NCBI GenBank assembly: GCA_944392125.1
Contig: CALXVP010000011.1
Location: 1-46,512, forward strand
Length of the DNA: 46,512 bases
Direction: 5' to 3'
Origin: an uncultured Alphaproteobacteria bacterium
Lineage (GTDB): Bacteria; Pseudomonadota; Alphaproteobacteria; CAAHEQ01; UBA3637
Shown here: positions 1 to 6,964 of the stretch, piece by piece
How the letters are laid out: the number at the start of each line of letters is the position of its first letter
How positions within the stretch are numbered: the first letter of the stretch is position 1
The notes under the pieces: model-generated
The model's database searches: none
What the model was told of the DNA's origin: nothing
The model's input: the letters and a program-made list of their open reading frames with translations, nothing else
Program-made: the position numbers and the translations under genes

Positions 1-2
1 AT

Positions 3-434
3 GCAGGCGTTAAATCTAATACAACAAATTTACTAACAGCATTAAAACAAAAAGAAGATAGATTGCTTGATTTTTATTTGGAAGGCAAATTGGATCAAGC
101 AACTTATGACAGCAAAAAAGCAGAAATTGAAATAGAACGTAAACGTTTATTGGATAACATTGAAAAGTACAAAGAAATAGATAGCAAAATGCGAGACAAG
201 ATTATAAATATCGTTTCAATCGCAAGTGATTTAAAACATGTTTTTGATATAGCGACGACTTCTCAAAAAAGTGCATTGTTAAAATTACTGTTAAAAGATT
301 GCAAATTAAACGGCAAAACATTGGAGTACGAATTAAATAAACCCTTTGACAAACTACTTTCTTGCCCAGATTACAAACAATGGCCTGAAATTACAATTAA
401 CAATCTTAACATGTTCGAAAAGTTAGAGATATAA
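3..434 (+). CDS. Large serine recombinase, C-terminal part (partial, 5' end outside window)
   Basis: The frame is open from the window edge to a TAA at 434, so the TTG at 63 is probably not the start and the gene begins upstream. The visible 143 codons are Lys/Glu/Leu-rich with a coiled-coil stretch (KAEIEIERKRLLDNIEK), followed by a short beta-like tail. This is the usual layout of the C-terminal coiled coil of large serine recombinases, which join attachment sites of integrative elements; the catalytic domain is not visible. It ends 8 bases before the tail of a convergent two-gene cassette, and an attachment-like repeat lies 1.7 kb further on, which fits the end of an integrated element. 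The family call rests on composition and layout, not on a diagnostic motif, so it could be another coiled-coil protein. Confidence 0.55.
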   Translation, partial: AGVKSNTTNLLTALKQKEDRLLDFYLEGKLDQATYDSKKAEIEIERKRLLDNIEKYKEIDSKMRDKIINIVSIASDLKHVFDIATTSQKSALLKLLLKDCKLNGKTLEYELNKPFDKLLSCPDYKQWPEITINNLNMFEKLEI

Positions 435-442
435 ATTAGATA

Positions 443-1033
443 TTATTCTTTTTCTTTTGTTTCTACCTGATGCATTCTTTCACATAACTGATATAATCCA
501 AAAATAGTTATGGAAAGCATTTGGAAAACAAATAGCAAAAAGACAAAGGAAAGCACAGGTTTTATCAATATCTGAAACCAAAGATTTTTTGTAAAATAGG
601 AACCACAAAAAAGTTCTGCTATTATTATGGAAAAATATAAAAATAAACTTAGCGTAGTTAGATATCCAAACAAATAATTGAGAAATCTTCTTCTTGTTAG
701 TTTCATTTCTTTAATCTTATAACCATTATAAGATATACTGATTGTCGGTGTTGGATCGGGCAATGCAAGGTCAAGAGTTTTGTTGGAAAATGTAGCTATG
801 GCGGCTAACGCGGTTAAATAGAAACCTGGCATAATTTGTAGAAAACCTTTAAGATTTTGTAAAACTCCATTTTCTCCGATAAGAGTTGGCATTGTAGATA
901 ATAGTGACAATAATAGAAAAATCAATGACGAAGAGATAAAAGGTAAAATCCAATCAATCCACTTTTTCTCTTTTGATGGATCTTTTATAAATAGATAAAA
1001 AATTGGACGTGAAAAAATATATAGTAATGCCAT
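443..1033 (-). CDS. Four-helix membrane protein of unknown function (cassette partner)
   Basis: A 196-aa protein with about four hydrophobic segments, near residues 27-47, 62-83, 115-140 and 150-180. A soluble loop between helices 2 and 3 carries LDLALPDPTP and then LTRRRFLNYLFGY. A strong AGGAGG lies 4 bases before the ATG and overlaps the stop of the upstream gene at 1042, so the two are translationally linked with an 8-base gap. I recognise no named family. The pairing of a small membrane protein with a soluble partner beside a recombinase resembles membrane-effector defence systems, but that is inference from layout only. Confidence 0.6.
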   Translation of the reverse strand: MALLYIFSRPIFYLFIKDPSKEKKWIDWILPFISSSLIFLLLSLLSTMPTLIGENGVLQNLKGFLQIMPGFYLTALAAIATFSNKTLDLALPDPTPTISISYNGYKIKEMKLTRRRFLNYLFGYLTTLSLFLYFSIIIAELFCGSYFTKNLWFQILIKPVLSFVFLLFVFQMLSITIFGLYQLCERMHQVETKEKE

Positions 1034-1041
1034 GTGCCCTC

Positions 1042-2004
1042 CTACAATAAAGCTAACATTTTATTTACAATTTCTGTATTAAAATCTTCTTCTGCTTCTA
1101 TCAAAGGAAGTGAAAAATCTCCTAACCTTTCTTTTCTCGTAAAACCATCGCCTATTACATTTTGAGTGTTCGTGTTTATCATAACAGATGAAGTTAAGTT
1201 TTGACCATTTGAAAAGCTAATTCGTAATCCTTCATAGTCAAGCTTTTTACCGATATGGCAAGCCTCAGTCAGTGCATTAGCAATAAGAGACAATTTTCCT
1301 GAAAGCGCTGTTAAAGTTAGTTCCCTTCTCTTGGGCTGAATACTACTTCCATTTGCACATCCTAAAGTGGCAACCTGATCACTTACTAGTGTCAAAGCCC
1401 TAATTTTACCATCATGCAACATTTGCTGAAAGTCTTTTGACAATTTTCCTTGGATATCAAAAAAATTTGTATATCCCTCTTTTCTTGGCTCACCACTAAC
1501 GTCCACGCTTCCATCAATGGAGTCTTGCATAAACTCGTGAGGATACTTTTGTCGTATTAGCCTAAATAAGTAATTAAAATATTTTTCAATCTCTCTTCTT
1601 TTCAAATGCGGAGCTTCTTCTAGAAGTCCTGTGTATATATGGTGATTTGTTGGGATGGATTCAGTTTTAACGATAAGGTGTGCCGTATGAGGTTCACCTT
1701 CTCGTTCAGTGAGTTTTCTATTTTTCTGTTCATCTGTATCAATATCTGCAACGGGTATGCTTGGAATTGTAGAATCATTAAAACAAATCAAAAATTTTAC
1801 ACAGTTATTAGGAGCGTCAAGTTCCATTTTCCTAATATATGTCTTATTATTACGATTTTTATTCCAGTAATCAGAACAACCATCATCTACTAATTCTTGA
1901 ACCCTTTGTGCAAAATATAAGAAGGTTGGTTTTCCAGCATATGATGGATTTGAGCAAATCTCAAAATCCAAAAAAATAACATCTCTTTCTTGTGAAGTTC
2001 TCAT
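1042..2004 (-). CDS. Soluble hypothetical protein, first gene of a two-gene cassette
   Basis: A 320-aa protein with no signal peptide or membrane segment. The start is the ATG at 2004, preceded by AAAGGAT about 7 bases upstream. The N-terminal 100 residues are mixed alpha/beta with scattered Cys (CSDYW, NNCVKFLICF). The middle is helical and charged (KRREIEKYFNYLFRLIRQ), and the C-terminal half carries LTLTALSGKLSLIANALTEA. I recognise no catalytic motif. It is followed 8 bases later by a four-helix membrane protein on the same strand and the pair sits tail-to-tail with a recombinase fragment. A sensor or effector role in a defence cassette is possible but not shown. Confidence 0.6.
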   Translation of the reverse strand: MRTSQERDVIFLDFEICSNPSYAGKPTFLYFAQRVQELVDDGCSDYWNKNRNNKTYIRKMELDAPNNCVKFLICFNDSTIPSIPVADIDTDEQKNRKLTEREGEPHTAHLIVKTESIPTNHHIYTGLLEEAPHLKRREIEKYFNYLFRLIRQKYPHEFMQDSIDGSVDVSGEPRKEGYTNFFDIQGKLSKDFQQMLHDGKIRALTLVSDQVATLGCANGSSIQPKRRELTLTALSGKLSLIANALTEACHIGKKLDYEGLRISFSNGQNLTSSVMINTNTQNVIGDGFTRKERLGDFSLPLIEAEEDFNTEIVNKMLALL

Positions 2005-2078
2005 ACATAAATCCTTTCCTTTTCACACTACTATTTTTCTATAAAAAAAGTCAAGTTAAAGTTAAAAAACACGATGGA

Positions 2079-2125
2079 TGGTAATAAGATTTGAGTCCGT
2101 GTATTACCAGACCTCTCCAGCCAAA
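2079..2125 (+). repeat. Attachment-like repeat, copy 1
   Basis: The core GTCCGTGTATTACCAGAC (2095-2112) followed by CTCTCCAGCCAAA recurs almost unchanged at 5905-5935 and in a shortened form at 8274-8295. Here it forms an inverted repeat: TGGTAATA at 2079-2086 pairs with TATTACCA at 2102-2109. Its position just outside the recombinase-linked cassette suggests an attachment site or a common insertion site of mobile DNA. It is not a recognisable tRNA 3' end. Confidence 0.5.
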
Positions 2126-2131
2126 ATAGAT

Positions 2132-2157
2132 AAGTCGCTAGAAATAGCGACTTTTTT
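2132..2157 (+). terminator. Rho-independent terminator next to repeat copy 1
   Basis: Perfect 9-bp stem (2132-2140 with 2145-2153), GAAA tetraloop, then six T. A decayed version of the same segment follows repeat copy 3 at about 8466-8510, where the stem no longer pairs. Confidence 0.8.
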
Positions 2158-2240
2158 GTTATTTTTAGCACAAAATTAGTAAATTGAACGGAACTTAAGT
2201 TTTTATAAGGAGTTAGCATACTATTTGAGTATATTACAAT

Positions 2241-2269
2241 AAAAAAAAGCCCCGCCAATGGTGGGGCTT
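2241..2269 (-). terminator. Terminator of the autotransporter gene
   Basis: AAGCCCCGCC at 2247-2256 pairs with GGTGGGGCTT at 2260-2269 (one G-U pair, three-base loop). Read on the minus strand it is followed by a T run, 17 bases after the autotransporter stop codon. Confidence 0.85.
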
Positions 2270-2285
2270 CATTGTTTTTAACAGA

Positions 2286-4754
2286 TTAAAAATTATATCT
2301 GAAATTTACTAACCCACTATGATCTGTATAATCTTTTTTGAATTTTCCTTCATAGCTTAAAGCAAATTCCATATTATCGATTGTCATCCCGAGTTTAGCA
2401 CCAGTTTCTACACCAAAACGTTCAAGTGTATCGCCGGTTGTCACATAACTGGAACCATTGGCCAGACGGACCGTCGCACCACCTTTATCATTTTTGATAT
2501 CATAAGTAGCGGCTAATTTTAACTCGGGAGTAAATACGGCATTTTCTGTCACAAATGTCATACTGGCACGACCACCCAACACACCCGTTAATGTATTGGT
2601 TTTATCAGACTTAATATGCTGATCAGCCATGTCAGTATAACTATGTGTATTAGTCCATAAATAACGTAATCCTGTTTCAGGTGTTAATACGGCATTATTG
2701 ATATGGAAGTTATAACCAGCCATGATTTGTGAGTAAATTGCATCCATATCATAATCGGCATTTACCCTTGTCCCACCAACATTTTTGTCTTCATTATATT
2801 TTGAACGACCATAAGTCGCAACACCGTTGACAAAAGCGTTTTTAATTGTTTTTTCAGCATAAACAATTCCTGTATGTGTATCAACATCTGTGGAACGTCC
2901 GGTAGCATCAATATCGGAGTTTGTATAGGCATAACCTAAACCGATTTTTAATCCTTCTGCAACTTCACCATCAACACCCATAGCTAAACCATATGTTTTA
3001 GCATCAAAGCCTTGTGCTTCATCCAATTTGGATTTATTGGCTAAACCTTGAGCCCAAAGTCCTGTATTTTTAAAGGCATCACCGGCAGAACGTCCTTGTG
3101 GGGCTGGTCCGCCAAAACGTCCACCGACAGCACTTGCAATTTGACTATTGATTGCACCTGCTGTTGCTTGTCCGGTGGGAGCTGAATCCGGTTGTAAAGC
3201 TTTGATAGCGTCTTTAAAGGCAACAGGATTTGTTTGTGATAAAGTATTTAAGTGATCTGCAACTTTTGCTGCACCAGAGCCGGGAGCAAAACTATCGCTA
3301 TCAAGCCACGCAGTTGCAGTGGATTTATCATTGTTATCACCACCAACATCACCGATAACGTCCGCAGATTTTGCTTTGCCTGTTATAGAGAAGAGACCAT
3401 CTCCTAAATCTTTAAATTCATAGCGTGCATTTTGACTTAATGTTGCAAACTTACCGTCGACATTACCATCTAAAATTTTAAACTCTTTTGTTTCATCTTT
3501 TGCTAGTACGCCAGTATCCAAAGTCAAATTTAAACTTGTTCCGGTTTCGCTGATTGAAATTGTATCAGCAATAATTTTACCAAAATCTTCTTTACCGGAT
3601 ACACGGAATGCTAATGTTGCATTATCGGCAATTTCAATAGAGTTCGCAGTTAATGTATTTGTGCTCAAATCCAAAGAGTTTTGTACATTTACAGAACCAA
3701 AAGTTAAATCTTTAGAGAGTGTTGAGGCTCTTGTTAAATTTGTTGTTCCCAACAAACCTTTCTCCAAATTGCCCCAAGTATTGACAGTACCATTAGTGTT
3801 GTCAAATGTTCCTGTGACACCTGAAATCAAACCGGTATATATACCATTATTTGTTAAATTACCTTTTATTGTTCCTTCATTAGTGACTGTCGCACTATTT
3901 ACGATATCAGCACGCAATGCTCCCAAAACATTCAATTTCGCTTCATCAGATAAATTGATAATTGAAACAGGTTTGGAAAAATCCATACTGTCACCATTTG
4001 TATAGGTTGCTTGAGTTGTTTTTAAGGTCGCACCGCTGGCAACTGTTAATTGAGCTGTGTCGCTTAAGTTGATATTTTGTGCTAAAATTTCATTAGCAAT
4101 AAAATATCCTTCGGCAGCATGATTTGCATCATCTACCCAATTTTGTGCTTCATCAATTCCGTTTCCACCATTAAAGGTTAAAGATGAAGTGCCGGAGATA
4201 TTAATTTCTCCACCTTCACTTATTGTATCTTCAGTTTCTCCACCATCTGAATAGTTAAAGGCACCAATAAAACCTTTATTAACAGTTATCTTGCTGTTTG
4301 TAATGTTTATTTCACCTTTTGTTGCACCATCTGTTCGGGATAAAAGATGCGATGCATTTAATGTAATGGTTGCATTTGAAATATTGATTTTTGGTTCACC
4401 TGCCAATTCTGAATCAGAAGAAAGATTAAACGTTCCACCTGTAATATCCAGGTTATTATGTCCTCCTAATTCCGAATTAGTCATAGTAAATGAGCCACCG
4501 GCAACAGATATTGTTTGATCCGAATATATACCTGTATTAGTTAAATTTAGATTAGCATTAATCGTTAAATTTTCATTATAATTTTGTTCATTCTCTTCAC
4601 CGGATATTGTTAAATCTTCTGTAATACTTTTCGCCATAGTTGGTATTGCTATCATAGCCCCAACCAAGATAGTGGCATTAAACAATGCACACTTTCTTAA
4701 GATGCTGGCATATTTATGTGATAACTCCATAAGTGTTGTTTTGGAATATTTCAT
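2286..4754 (-). CDS. Autotransporter with pectate-lyase-like passenger and C-terminal beta-barrel (type V secretion)
   Basis: An 822-aa protein. It has a long N-terminal signal region (about 42 residues, positive segment then hydrophobic core, likely cut after PTMA). A Thr/Asn/Ser-rich repetitive passenger of beta-helix character spans roughly residues 45-460 (repeated INISxxxxL and LTNNGxxxG patterns). A linker precedes the barrel, which begins near GLWAQGLANKSKLDEAQG and ends with RYNF, a typical terminal aromatic for Bam recognition. The start ATG has AAAGGAT upstream. It would display the passenger on the cell surface, most likely as an adhesin. It lies divergent from a serine recombinase across a 264-bp region that is duplicated near 12.7 kb. 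Confidence 0.9.
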   Translation of the reverse strand: MKYSKTTLMELSHKYASILRKCALFNATILVGAMIAIPTMAKSITEDLTISGEENEQNYNENLTINANLNLTNTGIYSDQTISVAGGSFTMTNSELGGHNNLDITGGTFNLSSDSELAGEPKINISNATITLNASHLLSRTDGATKGEINITNSKITVNKGFIGAFNYSDGGETEDTISEGGEINISGTSSLTFNGGNGIDEAQNWVDDANHAAEGYFIANEILAQNINLSDTAQLTVASGATLKTTQATYTNGDSMDFSKPVSIINLSDEAKLNVLGALRADIVNSATVTNEGTIKGNLTNNGIYTGLISGVTGTFDNTNGTVNTWGNLEKGLLGTTNLTRASTLSKDLTFGSVNVQNSLDLSTNTLTANSIEIADNATLAFRVSGKEDFGKIIADTISISETGTSLNLTLDTGVLAKDETKEFKILDGNVDGKFATLSQNARYEFKDLGDGLFSITGKAKSADVIGDVGGDNNDKSTATAWLDSDSFAPGSGAAKVADHLNTLSQTNPVAFKDAIKALQPDSAPTGQATAGAINSQIASAVGGRFGGPAPQGRSAGDAFKNTGLWAQGLANKSKLDEAQGFDAKTYGLAMGVDGEVAEGLKIGLGYAYTNSDIDATGRSTDVDTHTGIVYAEKTIKNAFVNGVATYGRSKYNEDKNVGGTRVNADYDMDAIYSQIMAGYNFHINNAVLTPETGLRYLWTNTHSYTDMADQHIKSDKTNTLTGVLGGRASMTFVTENAVFTPELKLAATYDIKNDKGGATVRLANGSSYVTTGDTLERFGVETGAKLGMTIDNMEFALSYEGKFKKDYTDHSGLVNFRYNF

Positions 4755-5018
4755 TACGAAATCCTTTCTTTAATTGTTAACAATGAAAGACTTTTTTATC
4801 TTTCGTTATCCATTAGACCACAAACCAACGATAAAATCAACCACGTTTTTCATACTTTTGTATTTTTGTATATTTTGGAAAAACTATTTAAAAATTAAAG
4901 AAAAACAAGCACTTTAAGGGCCTTATAGACGTTTGACTAACATGAACAAATCTAGAATGACCACAAACGTTCTATTAAATGAGCCACTTTTTAAACTTTA
5001 TTTATTAGGAGGTACAAC
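4755..5018. promoter_or_regulatory. Divergent intergenic region between autotransporter and recombinase, duplicated elsewhere
   Basis: AT-rich region carrying a short direct repeat, GACCACAAAC at about 4814 and 4959. Much of it aligns with 12,680-12,929: shared blocks include ACAAACCAA, AAATCAACCA, ATTAAATGA, and CACTTTTTAAACTTT against CGCTTTTTTAAACTTT just before the recombinase start. The recombinase RBS is AGGAGG. Such conserved divergent regions are candidates for promoter switching, but no clear inverted-repeat crossover pair was found. Confidence 0.55.
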
Positions 5019-5621
5019 ATGGCAGTTATTGGCTACATCAGAGTTTCAACAGACAAACAAACCTGTGAACATCAAAAATATGAAATTAAACAATTCGCAA
5101 AAGCTCAAAAAGTCAAAATTACGCATTGGGTAGAAGAAACTATTTCATCCAGAAAATCTTTAGATAAAAGAAAATTAGGAAAATTACTTCAAAGTATGAA
5201 AGCCGGAGATATCCTGATTTCTTGTGAAATATCTCGTCTGGGGCGTTCAATGTTAGAAGTTATGCGTATATTAGAAACTTGTTTAAACAAAGAATGTCAG
5301 GTCTGGACGATAAAAGAAAATTTTAAACTAGGCGCAGATATTCAATCAAAAGTAATGGCGTTTGCTTTTGGTATATCAGCCGAAATTGAACGCAGTTTAA
5401 TATCACAACGGACAAAATCATCTTTGGCAAACATAAAAGCAAGCGGTAAAAAACTGGGGCGTCCATTCGCTGCAACAAGTAAGAAATTAAAACTGTCAAA
5501 GAATTCAAAACGTGTCAAAGATTTATTGGATAAAGGCGTTTCAAAAGCTCAAATTGCTAAAGTTATGGGTGTTGGACGCACAACGCTTCGGCGTTTTATC
5601 TCTCGTCAAGGATGGGCTTAA
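5019..5621 (+). CDS. Small serine recombinase, resolvase/invertase family
   Basis: A 200-aa protein. The N-terminal motif GYIRVSTDKQT holds the catalytic Ser10 and Arg8. The EISRLGRSMLEV motif with its conserved arginines follows near residue 74, then the long E helix and AEIERSLISQRT. The tail (about residues 160-200, KAQIAKVMGVGRTTLRRFI) is a helix-turn-helix DNA-binding domain as in Hin, Pin and Tn3 resolvases. These enzymes invert or resolve DNA between short sites. A clear AGGAGG precedes the ATG. Two degenerate relatives occur at 6421 and 12,930, so this family has spread locally. Its position beside a surface-protein gene suggests, but does not prove, a role in phase variation. Confidence 0.93.
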   Translation: MAVIGYIRVSTDKQTCEHQKYEIKQFAKAQKVKITHWVEETISSRKSLDKRKLGKLLQSMKAGDILISCEISRLGRSMLEVMRILETCLNKECQVWTIKENFKLGADIQSKVMAFAFGISAEIERSLISQRTKSSLANIKASGKKLGRPFAATSKKLKLSKNSKRVKDLLDKGVSKAQIAKVMGVGRTTLRRFISRQGWA

Positions 5622-5670
5622 GATGGATCCATTCTCTTTAACTTCTTGCCCTAGGGGCAGGAGGTTGTGT

Positions 5671-5874
5671 TTGACAGATGCCAAAAGAGAAATTGGAGCG
5701 TTAAAATTAAATTGTTATAAAATCGGGATGGATCCAAATATTATTTCTTCTGCTAGTATGCTAGTACATCATGAATTATTTGCAGAATTTGTTGATAAAA
5801 ATGGAGATGTAAATTGTACAGATGAGGAAGAATTGCATGTATGGAAAAGTGTAATAGAGCGATTATTATTTTAA
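5671..5874 (+). CDS. Small acidic protein of unknown function, TTG start
   Basis: A 67-aa reading frame just after the recombinase. The upstream ATG at 5623 is in frame, but the sequence AGGAGG-TTGTG-TTG places an ideal ribosome binding site 5 bases before the TTG at 5671, which decides the start. The product has an N-terminal helix (TDAKREIGALKLNCYKIG) and an acidic C-terminal half (DKNGDVNCTDEEELHVW). No family is recognised. It may be co-transcribed with the recombinase. Confidence 0.45.
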   Translation: MTDAKREIGALKLNCYKIGMDPNIISSASMLVHHELFAEFVDKNGDVNCTDEEELHVWKSVIERLLF

Positions 5875-5939
5875 TGGTCTGCTGTGTTATTTCTGGTAAA
5901 ACAAGTCCGTGTATTACCAGACTTCTCCAGCCAAAGAGA

Positions 5940-5969
5940 AAAGCGTCTGCGAGGAGCGGGCGCTTTTTT
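5940..5969 (+). terminator. Hairpin plus T run inside structured repeat copy 2
   Basis: AAAGCGTCT (5940-5948) pairs with GGGCGCTTT (5958-5966) using two G-U pairs, then a T run. In copy 3 two G-C pairs are replaced by A-U pairs on both sides, so the structure is conserved. Confidence 0.75.
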
Positions 5970-5975
5970 GATATG

Positions 5976-6105
5976 GGCTGAGGGGAAAAGAGCCAACGAA
6001 TGGCGTTGGTTCGTTCACAAAGCGGAAGCGGAGTAGACGTCCGCAGGACGGTCCCGAGAGAAGCGAGGGATAAACCGAAAGGTTTACAATCCAGCCAGCT
6101 CAGCC
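5976..6105 (+). ncRNA. Candidate structured RNA within repeat copy 2
   Basis: A 130-base segment closed by GGCTGAG (5976-5982) with CTCAGCC (6099-6105). Inside are CCAACG/CGTTGG, GTCC/GGAC, TCCC/GGGA and AAACC-GAAA-GGTTT with a GNRA tetraloop. Copy 3 changes loop and stem bases but keeps pairing, including a GAGA tetraloop. It does not match tRNA, RNase P, tmRNA or any RNA family I can recognise. Whether it is transcribed is unknown. Confidence 0.5.
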
Positions 6106-6420
6106 ATAAAAAAAGTCGTCTTTTTCGATGTCTTTTTTAACAAAATAATGAATGTTTGCAATTCCTCACTTCTTTAATTTGACTTTGTATCACCCGGTTT
6201 GATATTTTGAATGTAATTTACTGTCTCATCATTGTGAAGAAGATTAGTAATTTATCTCCCCCTTAACATCACACTATTTTTTTATAACGATTTTTTTACT
6301 TACCACCTCTTTTTTTTCATTTTATCTGTTTTTATATATTATATGCTATTGAGTATAAATAAAGATATATTGATAAGTTATGTTATATATAAAACCGGTA
6401 CGAAATAATAAAACATAACC

Positions 6421-6540
6421 AATCAACAACTCAAAATTAAATTGTTTGATATCAGAAATAATATTACCATTGCCAAATGCGTTGAAGAAGTCATTTTATC
6501 TCGATGTCCGTTTTAAGAAAGACAACTCACTCAATTAAAA
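6421..6540 (+). pseudogene. Relic of a small serine recombinase
   Basis: Read from 6421, the frame gives NQQLKIKLF, then CVEEVILSR, a TAA at 6514 and ERQLTQL. Aligned without gaps to residues of the intact recombinase at 5019 (HQKYEIKQF, WVEETISSR, DKRKLGKLL), 11 of the first 28 positions are identical. An N-terminal remnant (YIKPV) may lie just upstream in another frame. No functional product is expected. The match is short, so it needs an alignment to confirm. Confidence 0.5.
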
Positions 6541-6688
6541 AAGACGAAACGCATTTGGAAAAAATAAAAAATATTTAAAACGAAAGTGTTAAAATATAAA
6601 ATTGTATATGATACATTCTACGTATGGATTACATTTTTCCCAAATATCTACACACCGACTTAATCAATAATATATGTAATATTCACTC

Positions 6689-6718
6689 TTGACAATCATC
6701 ATGCACTTTTGTTACACT
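6689..6718 (+). promoter_or_regulatory. Sigma70-like promoter upstream of the acyltransferase
   Basis: TTGACA at 6689-6694 and TACACT at 6713-6718 with an 18-base spacer. It would give a leader of more than 200 bases before the acyltransferase. Confidence 0.45.
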
Positions 6719-6964
6719 TTATGCGTTTTTGTAAAAAAGGAAAGATCAACTCTGACGATGCGGGAGGGATAGGCGATATGATACTAAGCATTTAAAAGAA
6801 CAAAGTGTAAAATTTATTTCCATTGTTCATTTTTAGCTTAATTCCAAAGTAGATAATCATTAATAAAGCGTGTATTAAATTCAAATCATATTCTTTATAA
6901 TTTGAATACAAGAATAAAGATCATAACAAGGCTCAAAACAATTAAAAAGAACATAAAAAAAATA

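Larger units (their letters stand above)
5893..6105 (+). repeat. Structured dispersed repeat, copy 2
   Basis: About 200 bp repeated at 8274-8465 with roughly 85-90 percent identity by eye. It starts with the attachment-like core (inverted repeat 5893-5899 with 5914-5920), continues into a terminator-like hairpin and then a structured segment. TCCAGCCA occurs both at 5926-5933 and again at about 6089-6096, so the internal segment is bounded by a short direct repeat, as expected for an inserted element. It encodes no protein. Confidence 0.75.
6106..6901. other. Long AT-rich stretch without an intact gene
   Basis: Nearly 800 bases between structured repeat copy 2 and the acyltransferase. It contains a recombinase relic (6421-6540) and a sigma70-like promoter (6689-6718). 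A GC-richer patch at about 6757-6780 (GATGCGGGAGGGATAGGCG) falls in the long leader of the acyltransferase. Nothing else is recognisable. Confidence 0.6.

Noticed and set aside
443..2004. Assignment of the two-gene cassette to the Kiwa defence system
   Set aside because: Sizes of a four-helix membrane protein and a roughly 320-aa partner are similar, but gene order is reversed and I see no sequence feature of the KwaB family.
2079..2125. 3' end of a tRNA as the attachment site
   Set aside because: No T-loop consensus with matching acceptor stem and no tRNA body upstream; the pairing present is local.
2286..4754. Rightward open frames inside the autotransporter (3661-4005, 4291-4518)
   Set aside because: They are antisense to a clear coding sequence and lack ribosome binding sites.
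4755..5018. Hin-type inversion sites flanking the autotransporter promoter
   Set aside because: Only a direct repeat (GACCACAAAC) was found; no inverted pair with a central dinucleotide was visible in or near the region.
5512..5874. 120-aa frame overlapping the end of the recombinase
   Set aside because: Its first part is out of frame within the recombinase; the AGGAGG-supported TTG at 5671 gives the likely product.
5976..6105. RNase P, tmRNA or transposon-associated guide RNA
   Set aside because: No conserved core of the first two is present, and no nuclease gene of the guide-RNA families lies nearby.
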